Shown: positions 43,291 to 55,600 of the stretch, piece by piece
Numbering within the stretch: position 1 is the stretch's first letter
How the letters are laid out: the number at the start of each line of letters is the position of its first letter
Assembly: GCA_030407315.1 (NCBI GenBank)
Contig: JALQPE010002386.1
Coordinates: 1-64,000 of the forward strand
DNA length: 64,000 bases
Direction: 5' to 3'
Origin: Asparagopsis taxiformis
Taxonomy: Eukaryota; Rhodophyta; Florideophyceae; Bonnemaisoniales; Bonnemaisoniaceae
Notes under the pieces: generated by a model
Told to the model about the DNA's origin: nothing
The model's input: the letters and a program-made list of their open reading frames with translations, nothing else
Databases searched by the model: none
Made by a program: the position numbers and the translations under genes

Positions 43291-43837
43291 GTGCAATTTA
43301 GAAGTCGCGTCTGCACGCGACTATGCGCTCAGCCGACAGCATGCGCAACATCAGACGCTGGTGACAACAAGCAGGAAGAACGTGATCCGTACGTTCTGAA
43401 CGAGGAGCTTGCAATTGCTGGTGAATTTCCCCCCGAGATCCCCTGGCTGAACAAAGTGGTTTTGACGGGTCGGCTGGAACGCGACCCGGAATTGAAGCAA
43501 ATGAGGCCAGATTTCAATGTATGCAAGTTCTCGATGGCGGTGGAGAATACGTGGGATCCTGATTGGGGGCCTGATCAGGAGAGGAATAGTTGGTATGATG
43601 TGAAGCTCTGGGCCCAGAGCTCCACGTCATACCAACTATTCCTCTGGGTCTCCGGGTGACAGAGCTGCGTCGACAGCGAAGAAGGGGCTCCGAGTTGGTA
43701 TTTCAGGCGGAATTGGTATCAATTCATGGACTAGTGCCGATGGTGAAACAAGGACCAATATTGTAGTTACAGCTGAGTCGTTTGAAATTCTGCAGTCGCG
43801 GTCGGAGCCGTCCCCTGGCCTCTCCAATGGTTCTTAG
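43291..43837 (+). pseudogene. Single-stranded DNA-binding protein (SSB, OB fold), interrupted
   Basis: The first part reads LNKVVLTGRLERDPEL, FNVCKFSMAVENTWD and WYDVKLW, the standard order of bacterial/organellar SSB. After an interruption the expected second half follows in another register (DRAASTAKKGLRVGISGG, INSWTSADGETRTN, VVTAESFEIL) to TAG 43835-43837. AATAAA is at 43951. A leading extension of about 45 residues suggests plastid or mitochondrial targeting, but the true start is unclear because there is no ATG at 43291. SSB coats single-stranded DNA in organelle replication. The break is a fold-back insertion at about 43612-43654. It lies within the transposon, so it is probably a captured copy. 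Confidence 0.8.
43581..43644. repeat. Fold-back insertion in SSB gene (32-bp arms)
   Basis: Arms 43581-43612 and 43613-43644 pair with two mismatches around a central GGGCCC and no loop. The right arm is the extra, reversed copy that disrupts the SSB frame. Confidence 0.88.
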
Positions 43838-44559
43838 CGCAGTAGAAGGGACGCGTACCATCGCAATTACAACGAAAGCCGGGTAGAGCCTGATAACAAG
43901 CTAAATGACCTGCAATTCTAACTATTTTGTTCCAAGCCAAACCAAAATATAATAAAGCCTATGGAAACTGTCAACCAAGTTAGCTATAGCTAACTTGTTA
44001 TAACAAAAGTGAATTGATAGAGACTGTTTAAACTTTAGTGTTGGACTCGCTCGTAATACAGCAGGTAAGCCTCGCTGTTCAGAACACCATTCCATAGTCT
44101 GTTACGCATTGTGATATTGAGTACAATTCCTTCACATTCTTTGGCAGCCGTGTATATGTATAACACGCAGCGCGGGGAGAGAAGTGTCCTCAAGACGAGC
44201 TGCTGACGTTCGAAAGTGGAATTGTGTCATTTGTAAACATATCAACGGTCAATGAACCGTTTCTCTGGGCATCTACGAAAGCAGCACAGTGTAGTACTTA
44301 TGCAAGGTATTTATTGTCTTTATTCTCATTGAAGTCTTTACAATCGATAGAACTAATACATAAACTCCCCTAAATTAATCTAAGCCTCAAACTGTGGCTG
44401 GAACTGACAACGTGCAGCGGCAGTGATTCATTCAAAATGTTGGAAAGTTGATCCTATCGTGTGAATGTGTGACACAAATCATCGTTCCCATCTGAGTGCG
44501 GTCTATCTGCTCTCCTCTAGAACTTATACTCCCTCGTACTAACTTCCCTGCATCCAACT
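43838..44559. other. 3' flank of SSB and right-arm spacer, no gene seen
   Basis: Includes a 22-bp perfect palindrome CAAGTTAGCTATAGCTAACTTG-like at 43976-43997 and AATAAA at 43951. Otherwise no gene or repeat was recognised. Confidence 0.45.
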
Positions 44560-45037
44560 ATCAGTAAAGCTCCCGCACAATTACTATAGTCGTATACTAC
44601 ACACCATTCCAATATTTATCTTCACATTAACACTATGCCCCTTATTTCCTCTCAAGTCCACTCCACCAGACAGTGTTGTGAACCAATGCACGGTACTACC
44701 CGCAGACAATACAATTTGCTATCTACACTTCTGTCTACAGATTTCCCCAGACAGTGCAGTAATACAATACAATGCACTGCCTCAGACAGTAAAATGTACT
44801 GTCTGCACATACTGTCTGGCGGCAACACTTCCGGACAGTAAAATTTACTGTTCTGGACAGTAAATTTTACTGTTTTTGGTACTGTCCAGATTTCGTGCCA
44901 GTTTATTGCTGCAGCAGTATTCTGAAATTTCCAGACAGTAAATTTTACTGTCTCCGCGCACTGTCTTGGCCAGACAGTAATTTTTACTGTCTCAGACAGT
45001 AAATTTACTGTCTTTTTCCATTCCCAACACCGTAGTG
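44560..45037 (+). repeat. Right-type CACTA terminus with palindromic ACAGTAAA/TTTACTGT array
   Basis: Ends in CAACACCGTAGTG, the reverse complement of the left terminus. The 478 bp match 8168-8660 in reverse. They are dense in palindromes of the AGACAGTAAATTTACTGTCT type. Confidence 0.9.
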
Positions 45038-45309
45038 AAATTAATGCCACACTTGGAGACAGTGATTTGCACTGTCTGGCAGACAGTACGGAACACTGTC
45101 TCCAGACAGTAAAAAACACTGTCTCACAGTACTGTCTGAGGCAGTGAATGGAGACAGTAAAAATTAATGATTTATTCAATAGTTGGATATGATGTAATTT
45201 ACTGTACTGGGCAGTGTTGGCGGATAGTGTTTTGTATTGGCCAAGGCAACATGGCCGGATAGTGAAATACGCTTCCTGGGACAATAGATGGAACCAACAC
45301 GGTGCACTG

Positions 45310-45903
45310 TCCTGGGCAGTACCTGGAGACAGTGATTTTCACTGTCCTGGGCAGTACCTGGAGACAGTGATTTTCACTGTCCTGGGCAGTACCTGGAGAC
45401 AGTGATTTTCACTGTCCTGGGCAGTACCTGGAGACAGTGATTTTCACTGTCCTGGGCAGTACCTGGAGACAGTGATTTTCACTGTCCTGGGCAGTACCTG
45501 TAGACAGTACTTTGTGCTGCCCTGGGCAGTACCTGTAGACAGTACTTTGTGCTGCCCTGGGCAGTACCTGTAGACAGTATTTCGTGCTGCCCTGGGCAGC
45601 ACCTGTAGACAGTATTTCGTGCTGCCCTGGGCAGCACCTGTAGACAGTATTTCGTGCTGCCCTGGGCAGCACCTGTAGACAGTATTTCGTGCTGCCCTGG
45701 GCAGTACCTGTAGACAGTACTTTGTGCTGCCCTGGGCAGCACCTGTAGACAGTACTTTGTGCTGCCCTGGGCAGCACCTGTAGACAGTACTTTGTGCTGC
45801 CCTGGGCAGCACCTGTAGACAGTACTTTGTGCTGCCCTGGGCAGCACCTGGAGACAGTATTTCGTGCTGCCCTGGGCAGCACCTGGAGACAGTAAAAGTA
45901 GTG
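45310..45903. repeat. 35-bp subterminal tandem repeat, 17 units
   Basis: The same unit as at 29391-29704 but with 17 copies. Sub-variants cluster in blocks (GATTTTCACTG units first, then CTTTGTGCTG and TTTCGTGCTG units), consistent with local duplication of groups of units. Confidence 0.93.
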
Positions 45904-47695
45904 TCCTGATATAGTAAAATTCGGTGTCTGGGAGTGGTGGATGAGATGGAGCGTCACGCTGTCGTGGGCATCTTTCTGGGGTAGAGGAAGGCAGTTCTAG
46001 CGCTATGAGGATGGGGCATGGACGGTATTCATATGGGAATGGACAGAATAGTACGGCTAGGAATTTTTATTTCGTAGTGACTATGAGATAGCGAGAGGTA
46101 TACGCGGTAGGATAGGTAGCAATCTAAGAGGGTGCGATATGGGAAGCTTCACTCTGGATTTGTTTATTTGCGCAGGCTACATTGCGAATAAACAATCCCT
46201 ATGTTAAAAATGCTACTACAACTAACTCTATTCCGACGAGTAAAACTAAAACTACTAGAAAAGTCTACAAATCTATCAACTGATTGAGCTGCATGAATAA
46301 GCTAGGAAATGAAGAGAAGAAGAAAAAATGATGTAGAGAAAGGAAACAAGTTAGTGACGTTGAATTGGAGAGGGAAATTGATGGTGATTAGGAGACTAAC
46401 GTACCTTAACAAATACCATTGCATCCCAAATTGAGATATGTACTCACAGGCAGAAAAGAAAATTAGTGGAGAAGTGGTAAGAGAGAAAGATAAATGAAAG
46501 TAGAAGTGGAACACTCACCGACTGGAAACCTGAGAAAGAGAAAACGAATAGAAAACTGGGTTAGTGGCGTGAGTTGTGGAAACGTACCATCATGGTTCAT
46601 ATCTGTCGGAGACAAAGCAACAACTTCGGCTCTGGAAGCAGTATTGATGATCTACAACTTACGCTTTGGAAGCAGTATAGATGATCTGTACTGCTTCCAC
46701 AGCCGGAGTTGTTGCTTTGTTTCCGACGGATATGAAGATGGAAACAGGGATCTCCAGAATCTGTTGTTTAAGTAGCACTCTGCGGGCGGAAATGACGTGT
46801 AGGAGAACAATAGAGTGATGAATTTGAAACGGAGCGGTGCGATGGGAGGCCCAGAAAAACGATACCTAGGGTGCGAATTACGCTTGGAAGCACATGACCT
46901 GGCAGAACAGGCGCAAAATTATTGTATCTTCTACCGCCTTCTCTAGTCTATAATGACGTCATCACTACAGAAATATAGGAAAAACACTAGCATATGGGGC
47001 CTACTGGAAAGGGGGAGGCGAGGAGTAGGAAAAATGGCGCACTTTCCTGGACGAGGAGTCCGCGCTTCCAGTGATGATTTGGACGGTATATATCGATGAC
47101 GTCATTGCATGCTCTGAGCACACTTGGCAGGCAGTCAAAGCGGGCCACGTGGATGTGGGCGGCTAGGAAACAGCAGTGTGGGAGAAATTTTATAATTTTC
47201 ATGTTGCAAGCGAGCAGTGAATCTGCATTGCAATATATAAATTTATGCTAATTTAAGATATCACACCGAGTACGATTCAACGAGAGATTGTGCTTTCAAC
47301 TTGTAAATAGGGCCGAAAATGGTAGAGTATACGAGTAGGAAGTACGTGTATGAGAAAATCAGATTCAGTATTAGTGCCTAGAGCATCACTGCGAAATAAA
47401 CGGCCGTTTTCCGGAAATGGATACATCTTGGCTGGGTTTGTGGTTAGGGGATGCGATACAAGATAGCAAAACGATGTTGAGTCCGGATGAAATAGCAATC
47501 AATGTGCATAAAGCAATGAGCATAGGGCAAAGCATTGTGGTGAACCAGTTCATTGGATCGAATGAAAGCCTGGAAAGGTTTCGTAACGGTTAAAAGTAGT
47601 AGTACTGTATTGAGATAGTAGTCATGTCATAGAAGTTTAGAGTTGTATTCTATGCAACAAAACTGAGCGAAGAAGAAAAGAACAAAAACATCAAG
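45904..47695. promoter_or_regulatory. Left arm and upstream region of the transposase gene
   Basis: Noncoding, matches 29705-31425. It holds the covarying hairpin. The last 60 bp before the ATG are A-rich (GAAGAAGAAAAGAACAAAAACATCAAG). No promoter element can be named with confidence. Confidence 0.5.
46596..46736. other. Long hairpin with 58-bp arms (copy 2)
   Basis: Arms 46596-46653 and 46679-46736. Compared with 30397-30537, three substitutions occur at paired positions on both arms. Confidence 0.85.
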
Positions 47696-50600
47696 ATGGC
47701 TCCGAGACGGACTCCTATTCGAAAGAAAACCACAAGTCGTAGGACAAAGGCGAGATTCGATTCACTCAATGTGGCCAGTCCCAGTAAACAGCTTCCTGGG
47801 AAACTGCAGGGAGAAATCCGCAGCAGTGATGCAGCCTGCATGAACAAAGAAATCCCGAGAGGTAATGAGCTACGACGTGAGTGTACCACAGATGACCTAT
47901 TGGAGTCCCCAATCCCTATGGGTGACACAATAGAAGGTTGTATTGATGTGTACAGCAACAACGATGAAGCTGGAAGTGACATCTACGTAGCATCGAGCAC
48001 GCTAATGGAATCGGAAGAAGCAACCGGACGAGGTTCTGATTCCATTTCAACTGGAGGCCCGATAGACCGAAATGCTGGGGATGAAGCATGTGGTGATTTC
48101 AAGGCATTACTACAATGGCCTGCGATGTATGGGGCTCTTCAGCTGAGTGGAACTCAAAGAATGACAAGAGCCCACTATGAAGGTACCCTGTTCGGAATGA
48201 ATTTCCGCAGAGATCCAAGTGAGCACGTCCCGTCGGACTCTGTGATGCGACAGAAGATACTACCATTCTTGAGGAAACACTGCTATGCAAAGAGCTGTGA
48301 CATCGAGTTTCCGATAGACCTTCGAAAGAGCGGAGCAAGAGCTGCACAGCATCGAGGTGCAGTAGGAACCCGTGGAACAACAGATGACAGAGACAATTGT
48401 GGAGGAATGGCGAAAGTTCGTATTGTACTCCCAAGCACATGGGCTCTGAAAGATGTCCAGACTCGACCAATCTTTAAAGCATTCCGCAGTGATGCGAACA
48501 ATCGAAGCTCGGAAGGAGAAAAATCAACCGCAGAGTGCAGCATTGAAGATTCGTTCATTGCAAAGTGCAGGAGGGGTGTTTTGAGCGACCCATTCGTTCG
48601 CACAGCAGTTGTTCCCATTGACAGCGATGGGAAAAAGGGTTTGAAGCACATTTATGTACCTGATGGAACAGCAATTCGAATCCGATGTCATCCAGGAGCT
48701 CGTCAGGTTGCCGTCATCGAAAGAGCAAAAGGGTTCAGGAAGAATGACAGAGATGGTGGGAAACCGAAGAGGAGAAGAGTGGCGGTTACGTCGTTGTGGG
48801 AACTTCATGCTAGGACCATAGTTACCTATGAGGCTCGACACGACGGTGAGCATGATGTGCATGTCGAAAAATATCTGCAGCCGCGAATGTCACATCTATT
48901 GGAATGGGAGAGGCAGCATGCTCTGCGAGCGATATCGCAATGTGTAATCGGAGCAGGAGCCAAGGGAAAAGGAACACGAGCTGGGGACGTGATAACCGTT
49001 CTATTACCAATTGGAATGGAAGAGGGTGATATTGTTCCACACGTCGTATTGGTGAACAGGTATTTGAAAGAGCAGGTCGGAGAAGCATCCACCATGTTAC
49101 TTTGCTTTTCACCGGGCGCGAGCTTTGCTGAAGCCAGAAACCCGCCCGATAGACTAGGAAGCCCCAACTATGAAGAAATTCGTGTTTCAGGGGTGTTCTC
49201 GGATGGTTTCGGAGACCACAGGTCGCAATGGCACCCAGCGTCTCCGCGAGAAGATGCACCATGTTGGGGAAAGCTGGAGGATGGTCGAAACTACTTTGTT
49301 TACCGATTTCTCCTTTACACGGATGACTTTGAACCATTCACAAGCAGGAAGGGAAGTTTTGGTGGATGCTATATGTTACCTCTCAATCTACCGCCTCGGA
49401 AAAGGGGAAGCTACCAAGCGGTTCGAGTGATTGGTTTGCCACCTCCGGGAGTGTCCACAAATTGTGTATTGCGATATATCGTTCAAGATATAGTGCGAGG
49501 AAGCACAGAGGGTTTCCCAACGAAAAATGCAGAGGGAGAAGATATTGTGGTATTTCTAGACCCAGTGGGGAGCATTGGAGACTATCCTGCAGTTTCACAT
49601 ACCCTGGATGTTCTTGGACACACATCAAACTCTCCGTGCCACATCTGCAGTTTCCGCAAATATGACCTGAGCAGTACTGGTGGCACGAAGAATGCATACA
49701 CTTCGGTAGTGAACGGGCAAACATCGACGCATGCCAGGAGCAAGTATCGGAATGCATCGACACGTAAGGATGCCACAGAAACCCAGCTTCGCACTCTCGG
49801 ACTGGCTGCAGAAGAAGGGGAAGATTTACCATTTCATGTCCTGAGCACTTCCTTGGAAGCAGTGCAGGAAGAAGTACCGAAGACGGAAAACGGAGTTTCA
49901 GTTGTCCCAGCAATTTTTGACCCGTACCGTTCCGCAGTGATAGCACCTGACCATCTATTGTCTGGACTGGCACAAGATGTACTGAACGCTTGTATTTCAG
50001 CTGCCAGCCCACGAATTCGAGAGGTAGCTGAATTGCAAATTCTGGGCGCTCTGAAGAAGTTCAGGATGGGAAGGCAGAACCGTTTATTTGGAACCAACAA
50101 TCTGCTTTCCATGAACATGAGTGACATATTCAGTGTGCTGCTGATAGCACCTATGGCATTCGAAAACGCAGCTCGAATGATGGATGGGAAAGGGGAAGGT
50201 CATCGTGAAAAATTTGATGGGGCCGTCAAACTAGTAGTGATGTTTCAGAAGCTGGTTTCGTGTATTAGTTTCATGCCCGTATGGTGGAAAGACGGTCCCA
50301 TGAAGTAGAGACGGCTGACGGAGAAGGTGGCAGGAATGAATACATTCTGGGAAGAACTGTAGACTACGTGGAGACGTTGAATGAGTATTGTCGGAAAGTG
50401 AAGGGAGCAGGAGCACATTTGGACAAGCCTAATGTTCATCGTCTTGTCGAGTTTTGTGTTCATACGCTTCCTGCCTACGGCTCTGTGAAGCACGTGCAGG
50501 AGCTTATATTCGAACGGATGCATCAGCCGCTGAAGAAAGGTGTGAGAATGTCCAATCACCAAAGCGAACAGCTTTCAGCGCTGGAATTAGTTCTTGCGGA

Positions 50601-51498
50601 TGACTGGCAGACGAGAGTGGCCATTGTTTTGCGCGAAATCGGCATGGAGCCACAACATTGGTCCTCGTCCGAATGCTCTCAAATGGTCAACGTTCTTTCA
50701 CAGGAGCTAGGGAGAGAAATAGATGTGGAAGACGAGGTAGTGAAAAACTGCTTCCAGGAACCGGTTCTCCAGCTTCTCTCCCAGCGTCGAGGAAAGATAT
50801 TGTCGGCGGATGGTGAAATTGTGACGTGGAGAGGGCATGGAGGTATATCTATTGACGAGGTCAAGGAGTACATGAATGGAAAATGTGATATGGCAGAGGG
50901 TGCTGTAGGTGTTTTCAAACGGTTCTTTACCGAAAGGTACGGAAGCGGAACAAGCGGGTGTGGAAAGTATGCCGAATGGGTGAGAAGAGTTTCTAGAAGC
51001 ACTACGACAGAGTGGGGAAGGAAAACAGTGCAGAGGTCTGGCTCTCTAGAATCAGGAGCTATCATCCATGCTGTTTGCCCTGAACAGATGAAATGTGAGG
51101 ATGGTGCAACTTCACAAGCGATTCTGTACCCGGCGTCTCGTCTCACATCAGAGATAATGCGGGGAAGAATTAATTATGAACCGCGGTTTTTTATTGTTCT
51201 AGCGTTCTTTATCCTGAGGAACGAGAGTGCGAGAGATGAGCAAGGTACAGCTTATGGAGTTTGCCTGGGTTTGCAAAAAACTGATGAAGGAGTGTTCAAG
51301 GTCGAAGAGAGGCGACGAACAGTAATTGTGGAGATGAGTGAGGGAGTCACTGAGGTGTTTGGTATGCACTATTGCAATGGGAGTGTATGCGAATATGATG
51401 AGAACATGAGGGAGGTAAGGCACGGACCCGGACTGCTGGAGGGTGGAGAGATATATGCACTATGTAGGCGAGACGGATTTCCACCGAGGGCTGCATGA
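47696..51498 (+). CDS. CACTA/EnSpm-like transposase, one frameshift
   Basis: A frame from ATG 47696 to 50308 (870 residues) continues in another register from about 50281 to 51498 (about 405 residues). The N-terminus is basic (RRTPIRKKTTSRRTK). Near residues 619-652 VVFLDPVGSIGDYPAVSHTL is followed by SNSPCHICSF. An acidic-residue block, a DYPA-type turn and a CxxC pair resemble the catalytic region of TNP2-type (Transposase_21) CACTA enzymes. The second part has LIFERMHQPLKK, a candidate for the third catalytic acid. The enzyme would cut the CACTA-type ends and bind the subterminal repeats. AATAAA follows the stop at about 51511. The shift near 50280 may be a sequence error, decay or an unrecognised splice. 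Kinship with KDZ/Plavaka transposases is an alternative. Confidence 0.72.
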
Positions 51499-51618
51499 TT
51501 TTTAGGGAAGAATAAAATGAATAACCAGATGCATCACATATGAATTGTACACTCTAGGGCGGTGGTGGATTGGTGCAAAGTAGTGGGGAGAGGATCTGAG
51601 AGGATGGAGGGAGGTATG

Positions 51619-52012
51619 CTTACAGCAAAGTCATCGTTACGATGACTTTGCTGTAAGAAAACGTTTCCATTACAGTGGCCAAGAATGTTTTACCGGGTAA
51701 AAAAATCGTGGCAGCTGTAATGATTTGCTTTCTTACAGCAAAGTCATCGTAACGATGACTTTGCTGTAAGGAACCGTTTCCTTGCAGTGGCCGAAGAATT
51801 TTTTACCGGGTAAAAAATCAGCAAGAAATTTTACCGGGTAAAAAAATTGTGGCCGCTGTAATGATTTGCTGTAAGAAAACGTTTCATTACAGCGGCCACA
51901 ATTTTTTACCCGGTAAAGAAATCATGGCTGCTGTAATGTTTCTTTTCTTACAGCAAAGTCATCGTAACGATGACTTTGCTGTAAGAAAACGTTTCATTAC
52001 AGCAAATTCATC
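51619..52012. repeat. Palindrome cluster 6 downstream of transposase
   Basis: Three copies of the 37-bp palindrome and TTTACCSGGTAAA-centred units, with mixed CCGGG/CCCGG centres. Confidence 0.92.
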
Positions 52013-52684
52013 GATAGTTAAGGTTAAGTAACCAACTTTAGGATGTCCAGAGGACCTGCTCGTTGTAAGGAATAAGGAATATTGATCAACTGACGAAGAG
52101 GAAGCATTTTGAATCGACTAGGGTAGGAACGCAATGAGATTTGGTATGCAAGAAAACTGAATCGCAGTAGTGAATAGGTAGTTGAAATGAATTCATATTG
52201 ATGTTCTTTGGTGTATTGTCCATTGGAGCACATTGAAAACCATTTATATGATCACCGTTTAAATAGTCTATGAATCCTTTGCAGCCGAGTACGCCAATAG
52301 GAAGAAATTCAAGCAGTGGCCTGCACGGGAACCGTTTATTTGTGAGTAGCAAAAGTTAGTGTAGAAATGAATTTTTCAGACTTGTAGGAGAGGTGGATCG
52401 TAGTAAATGTATAAAACTCACGTAGAATCGATTGATAGGAATCAATGGTACGGAAGAAGAAGCGAGGTGGAGAGTGTGGATGAAATAGGTTGTTGGAATA
52501 TGAATGATAATTGACGTGGTGAGGTAAACGGGTTCGATTGCATTATATGCGCTAGAGGTACATACTATTAGGTGTAGATTGATGGAAAGGGCTAAACGCT
52601 TTGTGGAGGTATCAGGATCAGGTAGAGTCAGAGGTGCTGAGCGGGTGCAGCGTAAGGTTCATCAGGACTGAAGGTAGGTAGGGA
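52013..52684. other. Intergenic region upstream of dioxygenase 1, no gene seen
   Basis: An AT-rich 670-bp stretch without repeats of note. It probably contains the promoter of the gene at 52685. Confidence 0.45.
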
Positions 52685-55600
52685 ATGTCTTGTCCGGACA
52701 GTATAAGAGAGGAAGCTGAGAGACGGGAAGCGCACTCGGAGGTACCACAATTGTGGATTTCATCGTCTACACAACATTTGAACAGAGAACCGATTGAACG
52801 AACTGAGATTGCAGGGATTACAATGGGAGACAATAGTATCATGAATACTACAGCGGAGAAGAGCAATTCTCCTTCTGCTGAAGAGAAAAGCATCACTATT
52901 GCTCAGTACAGCTCTTCTAAAGTGCAAGTTGATCCTCGCAAAGTGAAATTTCCGACAGTGACCTCCCGTTTGGTGCGACCGGGTCGTGTAAACGAACTGG
53001 CCAGCATTTTCATGGATAGAGGTTTCTCTACCACTGGAACTATGATTACAGTCTGCAAAATGGAAGATAACGAAGGAGACGAGTTTTACTGCATCGATGG
53101 CTCTCATCGCATAGCTGCTCTGCAACTATGCCTGGAGAAGTACTCAGGAAAGAACAGGGATTCCTTGGAATTGGTTTGGGTACAACAGTTGATTGCGCCG
53201 AACGGGCGTCTAATTTTCGATGCGCTGGAGGTTCTGAAACTGTCTCTCGAAGCCAATATACAAACTCACGATGTCGCTTCTGTGAGCATTGCCGACAATG
53301 TCTGTGCGGTCATAGAGTTTCTCAGGTTTTCCAACCAGATGGATCTTCCTGTTGTCCGGCTTATTCCTATTCTGAAAGAAGTGAGCTATATTCTGCCGTC
53401 CGACAGGAACCGTTCGGAGAACTCGTATAGGCAGTACATCAACATTGCGAAGGGGTTCAATCGCACAGACAGCGTTGCTTTCGTGTACTGGAGCTCTATC
53501 CCTAGCGTTTACAATGCTTTGGATAGGAACAGAGAAATCGAGGATGCAAGAACCGAGGGAAGAGATCCGGACTTTTCTCGAATTGACTCTGCCGATATGT
53601 ACGGGTGCGTGCTCGATCTTGTCAATAACGCAATATTCCGCAATGGCACGGACGGACGCGGGACGCGCGATAAGGAGTGGTTCCAGTGGTTTGTGCTCGA
53701 GATGACAGCGTCGTGGACAAGGATGAGGAGGAAGAGAGGACTTGTCAGAAATATCGGAAGCGGAAGTCCGTTCACGATGCGCACTTGGCTACTGGCTCTG
53801 TTGGCCATCTATGATATGGCAGAGGTCGTCCGCAAGTGGTTGAACTCTGCAACGATGGAGGAATTCGTGCGAACGGATTTGGCAGCAGAAAACGCGAAGG
53901 AGGTCGGGGATAATGATCATCGCATTGGAGAGCGCATTGTATTCGTCCTTGTCGACTTTCATGACGACGTGGTAGACAGTAGCAGTCTGAGAACCAAGAA
54001 CGGGATGTTTACAAACAGTTTTTACGACAAACTGGAATATGCTACCGGGACAAAGGCAATGCAGGAGACGAAAGCGGAGGAGGAGAGGGAACGGAATCGC
54101 ATGACCCCCGGAGAAATAGAAAAAGCACTTGTTGATGGCGCCAAAGCAGAAGACGAAGAAGCACCTACTGCCGCAGAACAGGGAAATAATTCTACAGAGA
54201 AGGAAACTGTGGAAACTTCTGGTCCTGTTCAAGCAGAAGAAGGAGTATCTGCCGAAGCCCAAGTAGAGCAGGAAGTTTCTGCTGTTGTGGAGGAAGAACA
54301 GGAAATTACTCCAAATGTGGTGGCTGAAGAAGTGATTCCTGCTGTCGCGACGAAAGCAATAGAAGAGGCACCTCTGAGCACCCCGAAAGAAGCAGAAGAC
54401 CGTCCTGCCGCAGCAAAAGAGGGAGGACAGGAACGTCCTGCCACGCGTCTTGCAGCAGCTGAGAAGAGGGAAGCAGAACGTCTTGCTGTTCTCCAAAAAG
54501 AACAGGAACGTCTTTCAGCTTCAAGGGCAGAGCGGGAAAGTCGTGCCAGGGATAATTCGCCGGGAAGGATTGTCAGAGAAGATCTTCCTCAGGGAAGGAA
54601 ACAAAGCGGCGATACGCAAAGTCTGGATATCAACTTGGACAATAGTGGTCGCATGGACATAGACACGCCTGGACAACAAGCTGGAGATGCGCAGAACCGC
54701 TCTGTGATATTGAAACTTCGAATCAGGACACCAGAAACTTACAGCACTAGCCCGGCCGAAGTGGACAAGGAGAATTCGGGAAGAAGCAGGAGTTCTGGTG
54801 GAAGCGGCGATGAAAACGAGTCCAGGTTGGATAAGAAGCGAAGAAGGGAAGATACTAGCGCGAAGTTTTCTGAGCCCAATACGCCGGATGACAACATTGA
54901 GATTGGGCCTCCCCGGGAAAAGAAGAGTAGAGTCAATGCAAGAAAACGAACGACTGGAGAAGAAGCACCACTCTTCACTGACGAGCAAGAAAACTCCCTT
55001 CCAGACCGCACATTCGCAGAGGACATACCTGAGAAGCTGCCTTTATGCGTTCCTTCCAACTCGAGAATGAAGTATTATATCACAGAAGAAGACATTGATA
55101 CAATCCGGACGGAGATAATGGAAGCAGCTGCAGGCTACTCTACTTTGGTATGTCCCCTCGGTTCTTGTGAAAGCCAACAATACTTCAGCTACCAGAGAAG
55201 AATGATCGACGAGCTTGGTTACGTGGTGTTGCAAGACATTTTCTCTTCTACTACAGTGGGAGCAGCTACGCACGAGTTATTCACACAGATGGCCAGCACA
55301 TTCCAAGGTACTACAAGTGGCTCAAGTGCAAGTCAGAAGAACCCGTGGAAACCACTTCGACCGAAAGACAGCACTGGTGTATTCAAGACGGACCGGAAAA
55401 GCATCTGCGATGACCTTGAGCAAGAAAGCGCGCGGCAGTACAGGAACAAGCTGATTCTGGAGCTAGGTAAGGCGATTTGTGCGGAGAACCTGAAGCTCGG
55501 GTTTGGAAGAGAAGAAGCGGTGGTCTTTCCAGAAACGGGTCTTCGTCTGATTTTGACCGCAGAAGGTAGTCAGGAGCAACTTATGCATACCGATGTTCCC

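Larger units (their letters stand above)
35456..45037 (+). mobile_element. Non-autonomous CACTA-like element carrying captured gene pieces
   Basis: A left-type terminus (CACTACGGTGTTGAAAAG) at 35456 and a right-type terminus (ending CAACACCGTAGTG) at 45037 are in the expected relative orientation, 9.6 kb apart. Inside are transposon-derived palindrome repeats and three damaged genes that do not resemble transposon genes. The flanking triplets (ATA at 35453-35455, AAA at 45038-45040) do not match, so either the target site has mutated or the two ends come from different insertions. It is inserted about 93 bp into the left end of the element to its right. Confidence 0.6.

Noticed and set aside
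8168..45037. A single 37-kb element bounded by the matching inverted termini at 8168 and 45037
   Set aside because: Both are right-type ends, the flanks do not share a target duplication (GCG versus AAA), and two left-type ends plus other elements lie between them.
45310..45903. Possible CRISPR-like array of 35-bp repeats
   Set aside because: Units are directly abutting with no unique spacers, and the setting is a eukaryotic transposon end. It is a subterminal tandem repeat.
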